A program made the position numbers and the translations under genes. The notes under the pieces were generated by a model, which saw only the letters and a list, made by a program, of their open reading frames with translations, did no database searches and had not been told where the DNA came from. Positions 25,601 through 40,600 of a stretch of DNA of 64,000 nt are shown here, piece by piece (within the stretch, counting starts at the first letter, position 1; the number at the start of each line of letters is the position of its first letter). The DNA is from Bactericera cockerelli (lineage: Eukaryota > Arthropoda > Insecta > Hemiptera > Triozidae), in contig CM044967.1 in NCBI GenBank assembly GCA_024516035.1, forward strand, positions 20,404,884 through 20,468,883, written 5' to 3'.

Positions 25601-28600
25601 TCTTACATCAATAAATTCACAAAAATACTGTGGGGGTAAGGATGGGATGAGAATAGCTCTTTCTGTGTTAGCGATTTTCCAAATTGATAGAGACATAGCT
25701 TCCACTTGATGAAATGTTCCAAGTAATATTTCAAAGTCCCAGTATTGTGTTGTCTAGCTTTTGATTAGGACCTAACTGTTTTATTTAGGGCAGAGATAAA
25801 GGATACCCGAAGGTTTATGTACGAGTCTCACACTTGAGCATGAAATGTGAATAAATTTAGGAAAAATTACTGAATTATGAATTTATTTCTTTAAATGTGG
25901 TATCAATTGATGCCATATGACCCAAAACGCCAGAAAATATTCTTGTGAGCAATATATTGACCTTCCAAAACGCCAGAAAATATTCTTGTGAGCAAATATT
26001 TAGACCTTATCCCAAACATTGATATCTCGGGTGCAAGGATATTGAACTTATAGCTGGTATAAAGCAAAGAACGACGAACCTAATTTAAAAATAAAATAAA
26101 AATGACTCCCTATTACGCTGACATTGGTTCTTCTCCTTCTCTTTCTTTCACTCTCCCTTTTCCCAACTACTGGGGTCGGTCAAATAACCTCAACCTCTTC
26201 CTCATGTTTAAGGTTGTTTGGTTCTGTACTCCTACTTCCACTTTTAAAGACTGGATGCCCTTTCTAAAGTCAACCCTGTCAAGGGTACCAACGATTAGTG
26301 TTACTGTCTTTTGGCTAACAAAGCTGGTACCGTATAAAAATGTCCATTTTTGTGCTTCTGAGTAATTTTATTTTTCTTTTATAAACTTCTTTGAGTGATT
26401 TTTAATTGTGATTCCTGTTAAATGTAAATCCCCATAATGTTGGTACTCTATCAAAACAAAAATATCTTGAAAATTTTATATACAGTAATAGTTGTCAATT
26501 TTAGTCCACAAGGAAATTCTGGCTTTAAATAGATTAAAAAAGATATTAAATACTTGAAAAGAGTTTCTCTTGTAAACTGAGTAGTTGTTAAAAAGGATTA
26601 GTAGCAAACTATTGGCCATTATATTACAAGCAAGCAAAAAAATCAAATTTGAAAAAAAAAATATCTTTTAATTTTATACAATCAACTACAACTAGACAAA
26701 ATAAAACAAAGAATACACAATTATTTTTAAATTTACGTTTAGGTATGTGATTTTGGACTGATTTTTTATCCAATAAAAAAATAATTGAGAAAACAAAATA
26801 AGAAAGTATTTCATAAAACGAATGTGTTTCCTACTTCACTTACTTTGCAAAGCCAATGAAATCTTCATGATTGGTATTCATATACGCTAATTCGCAATCG
26901 ACTAGGAGGCTAATTTGTTCTTTACATTGTTGTTCACGTTGCCTGACGTAAGAAGTGATTATCCGTTCAGTTTCTTCTCGTAATCTCGGATACCTCGACA
27001 TCTGAAAAAGACATATTATACACCTAGTAACATTCAACATTACATAAATATATTAATGCAGGGATGTTTTGGTTTAAAAATATTAAAAGATAACAAAACT
27101 AAATAGGTGTCATTTCTGGGGTGATAGTGTAATTTAGAATAAAATAATCCATTTTTACAACGACTAGCGTCAGGACTTATCTGACGGATGTCTCATCATA
27201 CTATCATATGAAAAAATCTGCAACTGACTGATGCAAATGGTTACAACACCTGAGACTATAGAAATTGATGATGATAAATTGCTATAGGCCTAAAAGAAGA
27301 GTCTGATAAACGTACCTTATCTGTGCAAATACGAACAACATTAGATAATTCCAACACTACCAGATCCACACACTTGATGGCAGGTTCTTTCAACCTAGAT
27401 ATTTGCTTCTTTACAATGGCTTCGAAGGCCATGTCTGGAGTAAACAAACCCACTCGGATACCATGAATGTTTCGAATAGCAAACGCGATTTCTCGTCGTA
27501 ATTCCTTTTCATCAATTCCATCTTGACAATTTCGAATGGAAATCTTTCATGGAACAATCGATTTATCTTGGCGCCTCCAGACAGCTCCATGGTGTTGATT
27601 TGTGCCGAACCAGAACCCTCGATCGTGCGTTCGAAATCGGACTGGAGTTGCTGGATCATCTGTAACATTGCTTTTGTTTTGATAGAAGGATCATCGGGTC
27701 GAAAGTGTTTGAACTGTTCGACATCTTTCTCCAAGGTAAGAAGTTGCTTCTGAAGACGATCGCGAAGACCTGGTAACGTGTCCCGAATGTGATTAGTAAG
27801 CTGCTGATTGAGCACTCGTTGCAGATATGGAGTTCCAAGTCTATCTGCTAAGTGACGATATGAGGGGTGCCTGCAAATAAAAAACAAAAAAATATATTCT
27901 TAATTCGTACTGACGAATTGAATTGAATGGAATTGAATTGAATAAGATAACTTTATTTACATAAATTGAATATACAAATTAAACGTCTCCTAAGCTAATG
28001 ATAATTCTAAGCTAATGATAACGAGTGGCGAAAAAGATTAAAGTTACAACAATTATTAATAAACTAAAAATATTTCAAACGTCCGGATTACAGAAATTCA
28101 GAGAGATGTTGAAGGTGGAGACCTAGAAAAGCACAATGCCTAATAGATCACAGAAGATCATTTGATATTTTTTACTTCCGATATTATAGAGTATAGCAAG
28201 AATATTTTAACCAGACTATTTCAAAATGTTTGGAAATGGTTCTCTAGACATAAAATGGCGTGACTTGAATTGGTCTTGGAGTATTACAACCCATTTTTTC
28301 CTGTTGACTAAATCATGCTGAGAATGGCCTTTTCAATCAACATGGAAGAACAACATTATCACATTTGGGGGTAGCAAGATCACTACCACTACTAGAGCAT
28401 TTTTTCTATTATGTATAGTTGGGAGTGGTCACCTTTCAAACATAATTATAGACAGACAAAAAAACTTACCCTAAAAAGAATTTCCTTTCTGCAGCCATGG
28501 CAGCTTTGATATCTTTCCTGCCTTCGATATCTTTTTGACTTCTGTTCACAACGCCAATGTACCCTCGCCGAAGAGGTAGCAATTTATTTTCTAGGATTTC

Positions 28601-31600
28601 CCTAGCATCAGTTCCATCATCCATTAAATCCAACTTGGTGATCACACCAATAGTACGGACACCTGCGAATGTTAGAGAATCATTGTAAGCTCAACAGGTC
28701 TTGAAATATTTGAAAACAATGGAGCAATCCAACCAATCTCCTTTTTCATTGAATTTCCTAATTAATTTCACCACAATTTTATCATCAAACATAATTTATA
28801 GCTATCAACTAAACCTTTCTATGGGTGTTTGAATCCCAAATTCAATTTCTGAATTTGATCATATTGTAACACAAGTTCAATTTTTAAATTTAACCATATT
28901 GTACTTCCTGAATAATTCTTAAGTTTATACAAAATCACCCAAATAATTCAAAACATGGTTAGCTGTTCAGAAAGGATTAAAGCACTAGTGTCACATCACT
29001 ATTTCTGTTTATACTGTGATATAATAACTATTATCTCCATTTTGAGCCACATTGCCAAAATACAAAACCAATATCTCAAGTAGCAAAATTTAACATACGT
29101 ACTTTCTCTAAGAACATAGGTTTTATTGTCAAATTAGAATTCTATCAAAATGGTGATCTGTTATTGGGTAACCTGTGTAATGCATGCAATAGGTATAGTA
29201 TGCATATTAATTAATTATAATCTTATTGTATAAGTATGTGATAGCATTAGTGCGGTAAAATAAAGACTCTTCGAATAAATAATTGTGCCCCTCGAAAGCT
29301 GTGATTGTATACACATACACATTTACGACAAGTACTAACAAAATTATAATAAAATACAAATCATCACTACTTAATTCTCAAACTTGGTTCCAACAAACAA
29401 TACAATAAGTAATAAGGTAATTTTAAATTACCAAGGAACACAAAGTTTTTAATTGATCATTGTTTTAATATTCAAAAGAGTGTAATGTCTTCAAATTTAC
29501 AGATGAACATAGATTCTTTTATAGTTCATGTTCAATGTTCAAAAATAAAACCTTTTTTGAATGAATTAGAGTTAGTCATTCTAATATCATTAATATGTAA
29601 CCAAATTTCATACAGAATAAATAGGTAGTAAAAAAAATCCCTAAAAAAATTAAACACACAAGGAGGAGAATGATTCTTTCACATATACTATGTAACTATC
29701 AAACCATGCAATTGAAGATATTATTAATATACTAAAAATACAACACACTAATGTAAGACACAAAAATAATAGAAGCAATTAGCATTCAGAACACTCAGTA
29801 GAAAAAAATTCATGCACTGTCGAAATGTTTACAAAAGTTATAGATGAGTTACTTTTTCTGTTGCCAAATCAGGTTAATAGTAATTTAAGTTACAAATGTA
29901 CCTCATATCTTTTAAGCCATGGTGCTCTTAAAAAAAGTCAATTAAGTCCACAACACCTAACTTTAGGTTAACAGGGTCCTCAGTGTTTAAAGCCAACCCT
30001 TTTTCAATTGAACTTCCGATTCTACACCATATTTACAACGAAGAAATTAATAAATAGCTGAGGCAGGCTATGCAACATTAATATTATATATTTGAATTTT
30101 TGTCATTAAAAGATTTGTATAGTAACTGACCTGAGAGAAAAACAGGCATTTTACCATAACTTTTTAACAAAGAAAATGGCACACTGCAACTTGGGCATAG
30201 TGATAGCTTTTGAGTTGCTGAACCCACCATTAAAATACATGCATCTACTATGTAAACAACTTGTATCAAATACAAGTACTAAAACGGTATACAGAACCTT
30301 GTTGGAAAATCTTTCAGTAAGTTATTGGTCCCGTCTGTTCAGTTTTGTAATTAGAAACATTTGTGCTAGCCAATAAACATTATGATTTAAAATTATTACT
30401 ATTAGCACAACCACAAATTTATCTTTACTAAAATTGTCATTGCTATTATTTTATGATGTACTATTTTATTATATTCGTTAGTGTTACATGCACTAGAGTG
30501 AATGTATCGAGGTTTCATCGTTAATAGGTTTGATAAGGATTTCTAAGTCATTAATGTGTCTATTACATTAAATTATTAACAGGAGGAGGACAGAGTGTGA
30601 AGGCTTTATGCAAATGGTTTTTTTCAGTAAGGAAAATACAAAGAACAGCCGAACTGAGTATTTCAGTCGGTAATAGGATTAATGCAGAGAGGCAAAAAAA
30701 GAAAAGCAACAATTACTCCGAAAGGAATTAAAGACAGGGGAATGAAAACAAGATAGAAAAGAAAACACCAAATGTTAACAAAAAAACCTTGTCCCACAAT
30801 TTTTTTTAGTGATGAAAAATTAACAAACCTGGAGGGTCAACCTCTTTGGCCAGTTTTAAAGCATCTGAATTGGCAAGATCGGTATTAGCGGGAGTTACTG
30901 CTAATATCAAACAATTATCTCGCTTTATAAATTGATTTATCATGGATCTGATTTGGTGTTCTATGTCTGCAGGTTGATCACCTATGGGTACTTTAGTCAT
31001 GCCAGGGAGATCAACTAAAGTTAAATTGAGCACTGGAACACAAATTTACAAGGTTCTATCTACTTCATGTGCAGAAATATTTATGAACTAAAACAACATA
31101 AAGATGAAAGATCCAGAGAAATTGAAACATAAAGAACATAACTGGCTTTGTAGAGTCTACAGGTAAAATAGAATATTAAATCTTGATACATTTGTTTTTT
31201 TTACTAAAAAATAATTTCTATGTACACACAAAATTTTAGTTAAAACATCAGTATCAAGATGAAGAAATTATATCAATGCTGATAGTCTATTCTGAAAATA
31301 CAGTTCTTTTAAATGATTCCTCTGCTCACATTTCTCTGCAAAACCTATTAATTAGAGAAATAGTATAATATGATGTATTTGACGATGAAAATCGTTGGTT
31401 GAAAGATTGAAAGAAACGATTTTATAGAGCACATCATTATTTACGACCAAGGTTCTTTTCTTTGACTCTACAAGGATTCCGACATAAAGTAAATGTTCTC
31501 CTATAAACGACACAAGTGGGCTATATTAAGGTACAAATATAAAGTATATTGATGTACTTTTAACTCTGAAAAGTAGGTAACAAATAAGTTATCTTTTTTA

Positions 31601-34600
31601 ATCTTGTATCAAAAACAAAGGCTTGAGAATAATTTTCAGAATAAACTTTCATTTATAAGCAAATGACATCCAAGCATCGATACTAAAGATCATTGATGAT
31701 AGAAGATTCATGTGTTTCAAAATTCTAGTTCCACATCCAAATGATTACCATCGGGATCAACTTGTTTGGAAATTTGCAAAGCATCTGAAGTCGCCAAATC
31801 AGTATTGGCTGGAGTAACAGCCAGTATGAGACATGTCTCTTTCGTGATGAATTGGAAGAGCATGTCTTTGATTTGTTGTTCAATATCAAGTGGCTGATCA
31901 CCAACCGGGACTTTGGTTAATCCAGGTAAATCGATGAGGGTTATGTTCAACACTAGGAATATTACGTAAAATGATATGAGTAAATGTATCATCAAAAGAA
32001 TTGTGAAGAGTAGCAATATTTTGAGACAAACATTCTGTAATTTTTTATGCATGATGGGAGAAATCTGTTTACTTTAGTTTATATCTATGTAAGTTTTCAT
32101 TTCATTGAATCGAATGAAAAAGTATTTAGATTCGTTCCCATTATCATTATTTTCATTTTCTCAAACTCCTCAATTACCTCCTGTATTGTCATTTGTCAAA
32201 GTGTCTATGTAATTTAGAAATACTGCTATTTGATTCACATAGAAGAGTATACTCCTCGTACAGAGAACTTTCCCGAGAGAAAAGTAGTGGTCGTAGTAGT
32301 AGTGGTATTATAATTTAACAAAATTATACCAACACAAAACAATGTTAGTAATGATACCTCAGGAACGTTAGTTCATCAATAATTGCTCCTCGTTGGTTAC
32401 AACCCAGGAAGCAATGAGAAAAAACAGCTGGGACACGCCACATCAATTATTACAAACCTCACATTGCACAGTTTTCAGCGAGCGTCATGTTCAGCATCGA
32501 TGTTGATCGTGTTTGGGCGACTAACTATGATGGACGAGTTTCAAAGGTCATCTACTCGGAAAAACACCCACCAAAACCAAGATGTGTGAGGTTTTTGTTA
32601 TCAATAAAAATAAAATTATTGAAAATTAAGCCTACTCGATTATAAATAAATGCACATCGTTAGATATTTTTCTATCTGTTTGTAATTTTGACAGTAAGGG
32701 CTATACAAAAATTGGCTACATAGAGTAATGTGTATGAAAACATAAAGTGGACAGATTTATAGGGCCCTGTTTTTCAATGTAATGAAAATAGAGACAATAT
32801 GCTTGCGGAGTAGATAAATGAATATGTACAATTGTACATGAGCAATACCAAGATCTGTTGTCACAGCTGACAATAGAAGCTGTTCTGTCTCATTCTCTTA
32901 CAGACTATGATTTTAATTTATCGATCTCTCTCTCTTTTTCTATCAAACCATCTCTCCAAACTGTTTTCATTTCAACTATCTATTCTGTGATTATTTTAGT
33001 CTCTGTATTTCTATTTGAGCTACAATATCTATCTGCAACCAGTAATGAGTTACTTTTGCATTATGACACCCATCGAAAATTGCACAAATTCTTTCGTGTA
33101 ACATAATGAAAGTAAAACTAACATTTACTGTTTGGACCTGGGATACTTTATTCGAAATACTAGCATAAAAAATCTTTGATTAGTATCATTTTAGAAATTT
33201 CAAAAATGTCTTGGTGTGTGAAATATGTTTCTTGATATGTCCACAGCAATTGAACAGTTGATTTTTCAATGATTGAGTTTCTACATGAGTTTAATAAAGT
33301 CACTTGTAACAACTAAACCTTTGAAAGTTTAGAACGCCCTGAACATCTTTTTTCTTCTTAGAACACGCCATGATGAAATGATCTTACCATTAGGAGAATA
33401 TACCCGTAAATTAATAGGAACATTGGATATTCCTTTATTAGACCCGGTAATCCGGTCAGTTTCCGCTTCAATTTCTCGCCTCACTTCATCGAAGTCGACG
33501 AACTTCTTGCCCTTACAATGTAAGAACTCAGCATACTCTGAAACAGATGAGAAGAAACAATTTGTCAACAAACAAAAAGATTTATCAACAGAAAAGTTGC
33601 CTCATCGTGCACTACTGTAGCCAGCCAGGGAATCCTTTAAATCCAAGCATTACGAGGTTTGGCTATTAAGTTCGTAGACGCGAGCCGCTACGCAAAAGCT
33701 GTCCATGCTAGGAAGATATGATGAAGATCTTTAGAAAGCTTCAAGTCTTGTGTTTTGATTGATAGCTGTCACATGCCTGTACTGTAATTAGTTCTGTTGT
33801 AATAGCCTAACGCGCAAGACACCTTTTTTAATTTTGCCGGAATTATGATTGATACAAACATTGAGCAACGAGTGATTATTGAATTTTACGTAAAACTTGC
33901 TGGTAAAACTTTTTCTTTGTTAAAGACAGTGTACCAGGAGTCATGTTTGAAAAGATCAACGCTTTATAAGTGGTTTAAACGGTTTCAAGGTGGTTAGGAA
34001 GATGTTGAGGACGATCCACGTTCTGGTCGCCCCCAAACCTCAAAAACTGACGAAAACATTGAAAAATTTGGTGTTATGATTCGTTCTGACCGTAAATTAA
34101 CTCTAGGACTAATGGCTGATACACTTAAAATTAATAGATAATGTGTGAGACAAATTTTGCAAGAAAATTTCAACATGACAAATGTTTGCGCAAAAATGGT
34201 GCCATGCGCCAGCCCACAGTGCCTTCTCCGTGAAGACGTTCCTATCCAAGTACAACATCCCAGTGTTGGAACACCCTCCTTAATCACCCGACCTGGCCCC
34301 GTGCGACTTTTACTTATTCCCAAAAATCAAATCTACCCTGAAAAGTACCAGATTTGACAGCGTAAATGACGTTAAGAAAAAACCGGCAAAAGTCTTGAAA
34401 GGCCTCACACAAAATGACCTCCACCACTGTTTCGATCAATGAAAAATTTGCTTAGAGCGTTGTAGAGATAGAGGAGGGAGTACATTGAAGGGGATAACTA
34501 CTAAAGTTGGGTAAGTTAAACACACATCGTTTTATGGAAAGAGTCTACGAACTTAATAGCCAAACCTCGTATACAATGAGGGTAATAATTGACCATGTCA

Positions 34601-37600
34601 AAAATATAGCTGATGGAATAATACAAAAAGCTTTGTGATGACATGTTGACTGACCATTTCTGTAGAAATCCGAGCCAACAAAATTGATCAGTTGATCTAA
34701 AATCTCCACATGTTCCTAACGTTTGGTATATAAAAAAAAAAACGTTACAGTTTGATCTGAGCTTAGGAGTCAAAGCTGGAATTAATAGACGTTTACTGGA
34801 ATTAATGGACAAGGATAAACTAGTCCTCTCCAAAAGTCGGACTATAATGCGCTGTGATTGGTCGGAACTCCCACTTCAGGGAGTCTAGCTTATCTTTACT
34901 GTAATCCTTTTTATAATTTCGCCCTTGCTAATTCCTCTGTAGAAAGCTAGATTTTCTGTATTGTTTTAAATTTTAACTGTCAGTGCTGACTCCTGCTTGT
35001 GAGTCCAAACCTTCTCTGACCCATATTCTTTTGTTTTGAACGTATTTTTTGTTTGACATAAAATTCATTGTAAATATGTATATCTTGTACTTCACAACAA
35101 TAAATGAGATTTTGTTTAGACTGTGAGAGTAAAGGGACTCAATCTCATCCTCGCGGGATAAACAGAGTATTGTATTGTATTGTATTGTATTGTATATTCT
35201 TTGTTTATTTTTGCCCATATTCGTTGCCTTTGTAAGGTCTACTACTTACTGTATGTGTGGGTTTCTTACCTGTCATGCTATTTATGAGCTGCAGGACCAA
35301 GGGTCTCCTGGTGACAATGCCTGACCCACGCGGGAGGAAATCCCTGGAATGAAAGAGAAACAATAATTATATTGATAATTAAATAAAAGTTACATAATGG
35401 TGTGAATTATTTTAAAACTAGAAGTAACCTTTTTCCGAGTTGGTAGCGCACATGGCCTTTACACAGATGACCCAGGTTCCAATCTGGGATTCGAAATTTT
35501 TCGGCTCTCAGACTTTGTATGGTGCGGTCCACTCATACATCGCGAGGAAAAATGAGAAGCAATTTGTATGGATAGCTCTCGGTGGGAATCGAACCCACAA
35601 CACAAAGCTTCAGATTAACAAGAAGTGGCGTCAAGAAAGGCCCTCAGAAACACTTATCCTCCCATTGCCTACAATAATGAAATTCTACTCAATCTAGGTC
35701 TTTCTTCCTTAGCGGTCATAATTCAAAATTCCTTGCCATTTTCCTCAATACATAACACCTACAACCTATAATGAATTATGTATAATGCTTAACACAGGGT
35801 GTCATATGAAACCACTAAATACGATCTACCTCTAAAACAGTAGATCTTTTTCCTTTTGAATATTAAATTGAAAGTATTTAAGGAAATATATACACAACTA
35901 CTCAACCTCTATCAATTAATAGTACCTATTTAAATTAGATCTATAGTGACCAAAAACAAAAAAAAAACCCATTAACATGCAGTGGTAGTTGAGTGATTAA
36001 CTCGATACGACCTTGATTACCTGACTACTCATCTAGGGTAATCAAGACCCTCATTCCAGAAAGCACTCTTATTCTCAAAATCTCCCTTTCAACCGTCAAA
36101 TTTTGTTCAAAAAACCCAATCAGAGTGTTGTTTAACAGTTGAAACGGAGATTCTAGAATTGTCAGAGTGAGAGAGCTTTCTGAAACAAAGCCCATGTACC
36201 TCTACTGTTAGTTATGTTAGTTCGAATTTCAACCAATACATGGAATATCTGTTTGAAAAAAATAATGTCAGCAACAATTGCTGGAAGAAGGGGACATAAT
36301 AGAAGTCTTAATGGGGTAGTAAGTTCTATTATTATTATCTATTTTCTGAACACCCTATATTGTCAAAGTAGGTCATGAATGTCGGAATATTATGGAGTGC
36401 ACAATCCAAACTCGTGTCTTTTGTTCTTTGGTATAATGTATGGCACAATCTCTCCCTCCTAATCCTTCCTTCCAGGCTTTTCTTATTCACAATGTACCTA
36501 TGTACATTGTACATCTAGTAAAACTTCTCACTTTTCTGTTTTGATTGACTGACTGATAGACAATAACTCCATAAAGTTTATTTTAGCTTGGTACATGTTG
36601 GTTAATTAACTTGCTAGGAGATGATTAACAGATATGGTGCCACCTTAGTTAACATAGCTCATTGGCGTCCTTCACATGTGGGTTTTTGATACCGGCTCTA
36701 TTTATAAAAAAGCCCCTATATGGGTTTACGGTGCAGAATGTGTTAACAGGGTGGGCGTTAGAAACGGCATCCAGCCGTAAACTCTAGAAGAAAGAGTACC
36801 AAAACCAACTCACTTCAACCAGAAAAAGGTTGAACAGCACCAACCTCAATTAGGTTTGGAAAAAGGCAAAGTGAAAGAAGAAGAATATGTTGGTTAATTA
36901 AACAAAATTATCGTCGTAAATAAAGGAATAAACTTCAAAATTAAAATAATAGTAGTATGTATTCTTGACAAATATTTTAAATTTTGCTTTTGTTTAGTGC
37001 TTAAATTTATATATAGGGCTTGGCCCGTATATACAGGGTGATTCAGAAAAGTACCGTCAAACGTTAACCACATATTCTATGGGCTAGTTAAGGAGGGGTC
37101 AACTCTATAAAAGAAAGTGCGCAAATGCCTCCTAACGGAGGTACACGCCCCTTAAGGTGTTTTTAAACAATCGAAATTTTCATTTTAACGGCTTACCTAT
37201 TTGGGATATCGCAATGTGGTAAAAAAATTCACACCCAATCCCTTTACGACCTATACAAAGTTCCTACAATACAAGACATATACATACAAAAACTTACATA
37301 CTTTACACTTAAACAATCTAAAAACTGGACTTTGAACACGAACATTTATAACACAAGAAGACCAAATCAAGTACAAACTAACAGAATACATAAAACACTG
37401 ACAATGCGACATTTTACTTACCTGGGTAGACGAATATACAATTTACTACCACAGTCGTTAACAATTCAAACACAAAATTTCAACAACAAAATAACAAAGA
37501 AATTTGTGTCCAACAATGGTTAATTGAGGACCAAAACAAGGAAACAATCTGCAATCTTTTAAAACAATGACAGTAATACCTAAATCTATTCATAATTATT

Positions 37601-40600
37601 TTCCCCTAAATTAGAAATTCAATTTTTACAATTGCTTTATAATAACAATAACATTTTAATCTTAATAACTATAGGAGAGAGAAAAACACTTTTCATTTTT
37701 TCATTAATATTATTAAAAATTTATATCACATAACCATAGCCTAGCACATACTTAATAAGTACATTAGGCTATGGGATACTATGATTTAAAATTTTGTCTT
37801 TGTATTTTTTTGATACTTATATTCTTTTCATCCATTGTAAATAACAAAAATGTAAATAAATAAAAGTTATTTGTTGAAAAAAAAAAAAAAAAAAAAAAAA
37901 TACTAGATGAAACCTTTCTTTTGGCATACAATTTAACAGCATTCCAATTTCAGGGGCGGATGTAACAATGGATGTAAGTGGAGTAAATTGAAAACTTTGT
38001 TAAATAATGAATTGGCTGAAAATTCTTGTTCTAAAATTGTATGCTAGTTGCATAGGTTTCAAAACCTTGTGCGGTTTTAAAATCTTCAATTTCAATTTTC
38101 AAGCTTTTGTGTTAATTTGAGGGAAAAATTATTCAGACCATTTTTGTAGACAATGACATAGGTTTTAAAATGGTGAAAACCAAATTCAATTACAAGCAAC
38201 GACTAAAAAGTTAGAACGTTTTTTCTTCCATCTGACCCTCCTCAGACCGCCCCTGAAATTGGAATGCTGTTAAATTGTATGCCAAAAGAAAGGTTTCATC
38301 TAGTATTGAGAGTGATTTTTTTTACCACATTGCGATATCCCAAATAGGTAAGCCGTAAAATGAAATTTTCGATTATTTAAAAACACCTTAAGGGGCGTGT
38401 ACCTCCGTTAGGAGGCATTTGCGCACTATCTTTTATAGAGTTGACCCCTCCTTAACTAGCCCATAGAATATGTGGTTAACGTTTGACGGTACTTTTCTGA
38501 ATCACCCTGTATACACCTGTTTAACAGGTAATTTATTATGATTACTGTAGTAGTTTGAAATTTGTGGTGAAGCAAGAGCCTATTCACAAATTCTGCTACT
38601 ACTAAGAGCTAAGCTTCCTTATGGACTCAGCTTTACTAAACTTATGGACTCATTTTTACTAAACCTACGGACTCATTAAAGTTATGGTACACTTGCCAAT
38701 AGAGTAGAAATTAGAAGTTTAGTTTTACCTTGAGCTATCTTAAGGAATGGAAAATAAAATCGATTTTTTATAATAATTATAATACCTACTCTTTAGTGGA
38801 AGGTAACTTCCAGGCAAGGTTATTGATCAAAGCATTTTCTACCACCTAACCTACAGTCTTATTATTATGCGGTCAAAAACTCAAATTAAAAAGGAAAAAT
38901 CCAAGTATTTGGTGGGATCCAAACCACAGATAATGAGTACAAGTCCTAGATTGTTTCCATAACAAGTCTAATGTTGTAACCACATCGACTACAAATGCTT
39001 GAAGGTTCCTCCAACCTAAAACTTGTAAAAGAAAGTTTGCTAAGAATAAAAAATCAATATTTTTTGTCCGATGCTATAAGAAAAATATCATGATTTTCTT
39101 TAAGTTGAATACTTCATTGTTGTTTTATTGAAACAATGGAGTGACAGAATTGATTCCCATCAAATTTCAAAGAGAAACAAAAGCTTTAATGAGAATAGAA
39201 TTTTTGAAAGCATAATAATTTTATTTTTTAAATACTTTGATGACTTAATTTTCTTTGAGCTTCAAAACTTTCAAAATACAGTGAAACCTCTCAATAGCAA
39301 ACTTCCTGAGATTTTTCTCTTATTCTGAGGTTTCCCTATTGTAATCAGAAGAAAATGTCCCCATTCTCTAAAAAGTATTCATTCTTTGCATGTGTCCTAT
39401 GACTCCATGAAGAAAGGTGAACTGCAGTGCACACACTAATTCACTAAACAAACTGTTCTACATCTTTCTCTGTATTCACTGAATAAATTATTCAGAATGC
39501 TTGATTACTATTATAGGTACTCAGAAAATATGATACAAAAATTCTCTGAGAAAATTACCAATGCCAACAGTCTATAATTATAGTGTGTGTAGACACTTAA
39601 ATGATATAAAAATAATCTTATCCTTATAAATAAGTTATAAGGATAAAAAAAATGTGATTGAAAATAAATTCTCTTCATTTCTAGTAAAACTCTAACTATA
39701 ACTCATAGCAATCATTGATTTGTGTTTCCTATCTGACTAAGGATCCCATGTCCCATGAAATAAACAACTCAACTTCAGTATCTTTAGTTTTGAGGAAACA
39801 GGATGTAGTATTCCTAAGCCTTGAAATAAATGTAAGAGTTTCTTTATCTTGCATAGAGATAATCTAGAGCTCTGTGGGTACTGTGCTACCACTGCTTCAG
39901 CTCTACATTATTTACCATTAAACATTCTTACATATTGAAAATAATTCTCTATGAATTTTAGAGACAGTAACTGTTTTCTGAATTTCATTCAGATTGCATC
40001 AGGGGTTGGCTGGCAAAGATTTCCCTGAGCATTGATCCTGATTCAAACCAAACTAATTATTCATTTTTTTTGTGTGTTTTCTTCTTTTTTATATTTCTAA
40101 TATCTCTGTCCATTTCCTAAAATTAATTTTTTCACAGAAATAGATGTGGAAGTCATGAGTTTGAGCTTGAAGATGTGCAGAACTTTATAAGTAATACTAA
40201 CAATAGACAATTATGTGTCTATTGTTACTTGTATCAAGGGTTGGTTGGCAAAGATTTAGACTAAAGAGTCACTCACTTTCTTGCTGTCTTCTGGAGGATG
40301 TAATACAGATACAGTACCAGTTTTGTCAGCCAAAAGACAGTAATACAAATTGTTGGTGATCTTAACAGGGTTTCCGTTAACCCTTATCTTGGCAATGTGT
40401 ATATTTGGATACCATCAGTTTTTTTGGCCTATTGGATACTCTATTGGCCAAAAATTAATCCTAAAGCATTTTTTCTTCCACAGAACATTTAAAATTATTT
40501 CAATTTTTAAACGCTTTATTTAAAGTGGCAGGATGGAGCTCTTCCATCCAACCATCCAATAATCATCCTTCCATCCAACCATCCAATAATAAATTAAAAT

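Noticed and set aside
27411..27520. An alternative dynamin C-terminal isoform ending in the frame [16 protein letters not shown]
   Set aside because: This is the frame entered after the missing base in exon 6; the conserved sequence continues in the correct frame beside it.
28663..30828. A third alternative copy of shi exon 4
   Set aside because: Read on the minus strand for DLPG, TKVP or AVTPANTD blocks; none found.
33845..34493. An intact mariner transposase
   Set aside because: Four in-frame stops and loss of the catalytic centre.
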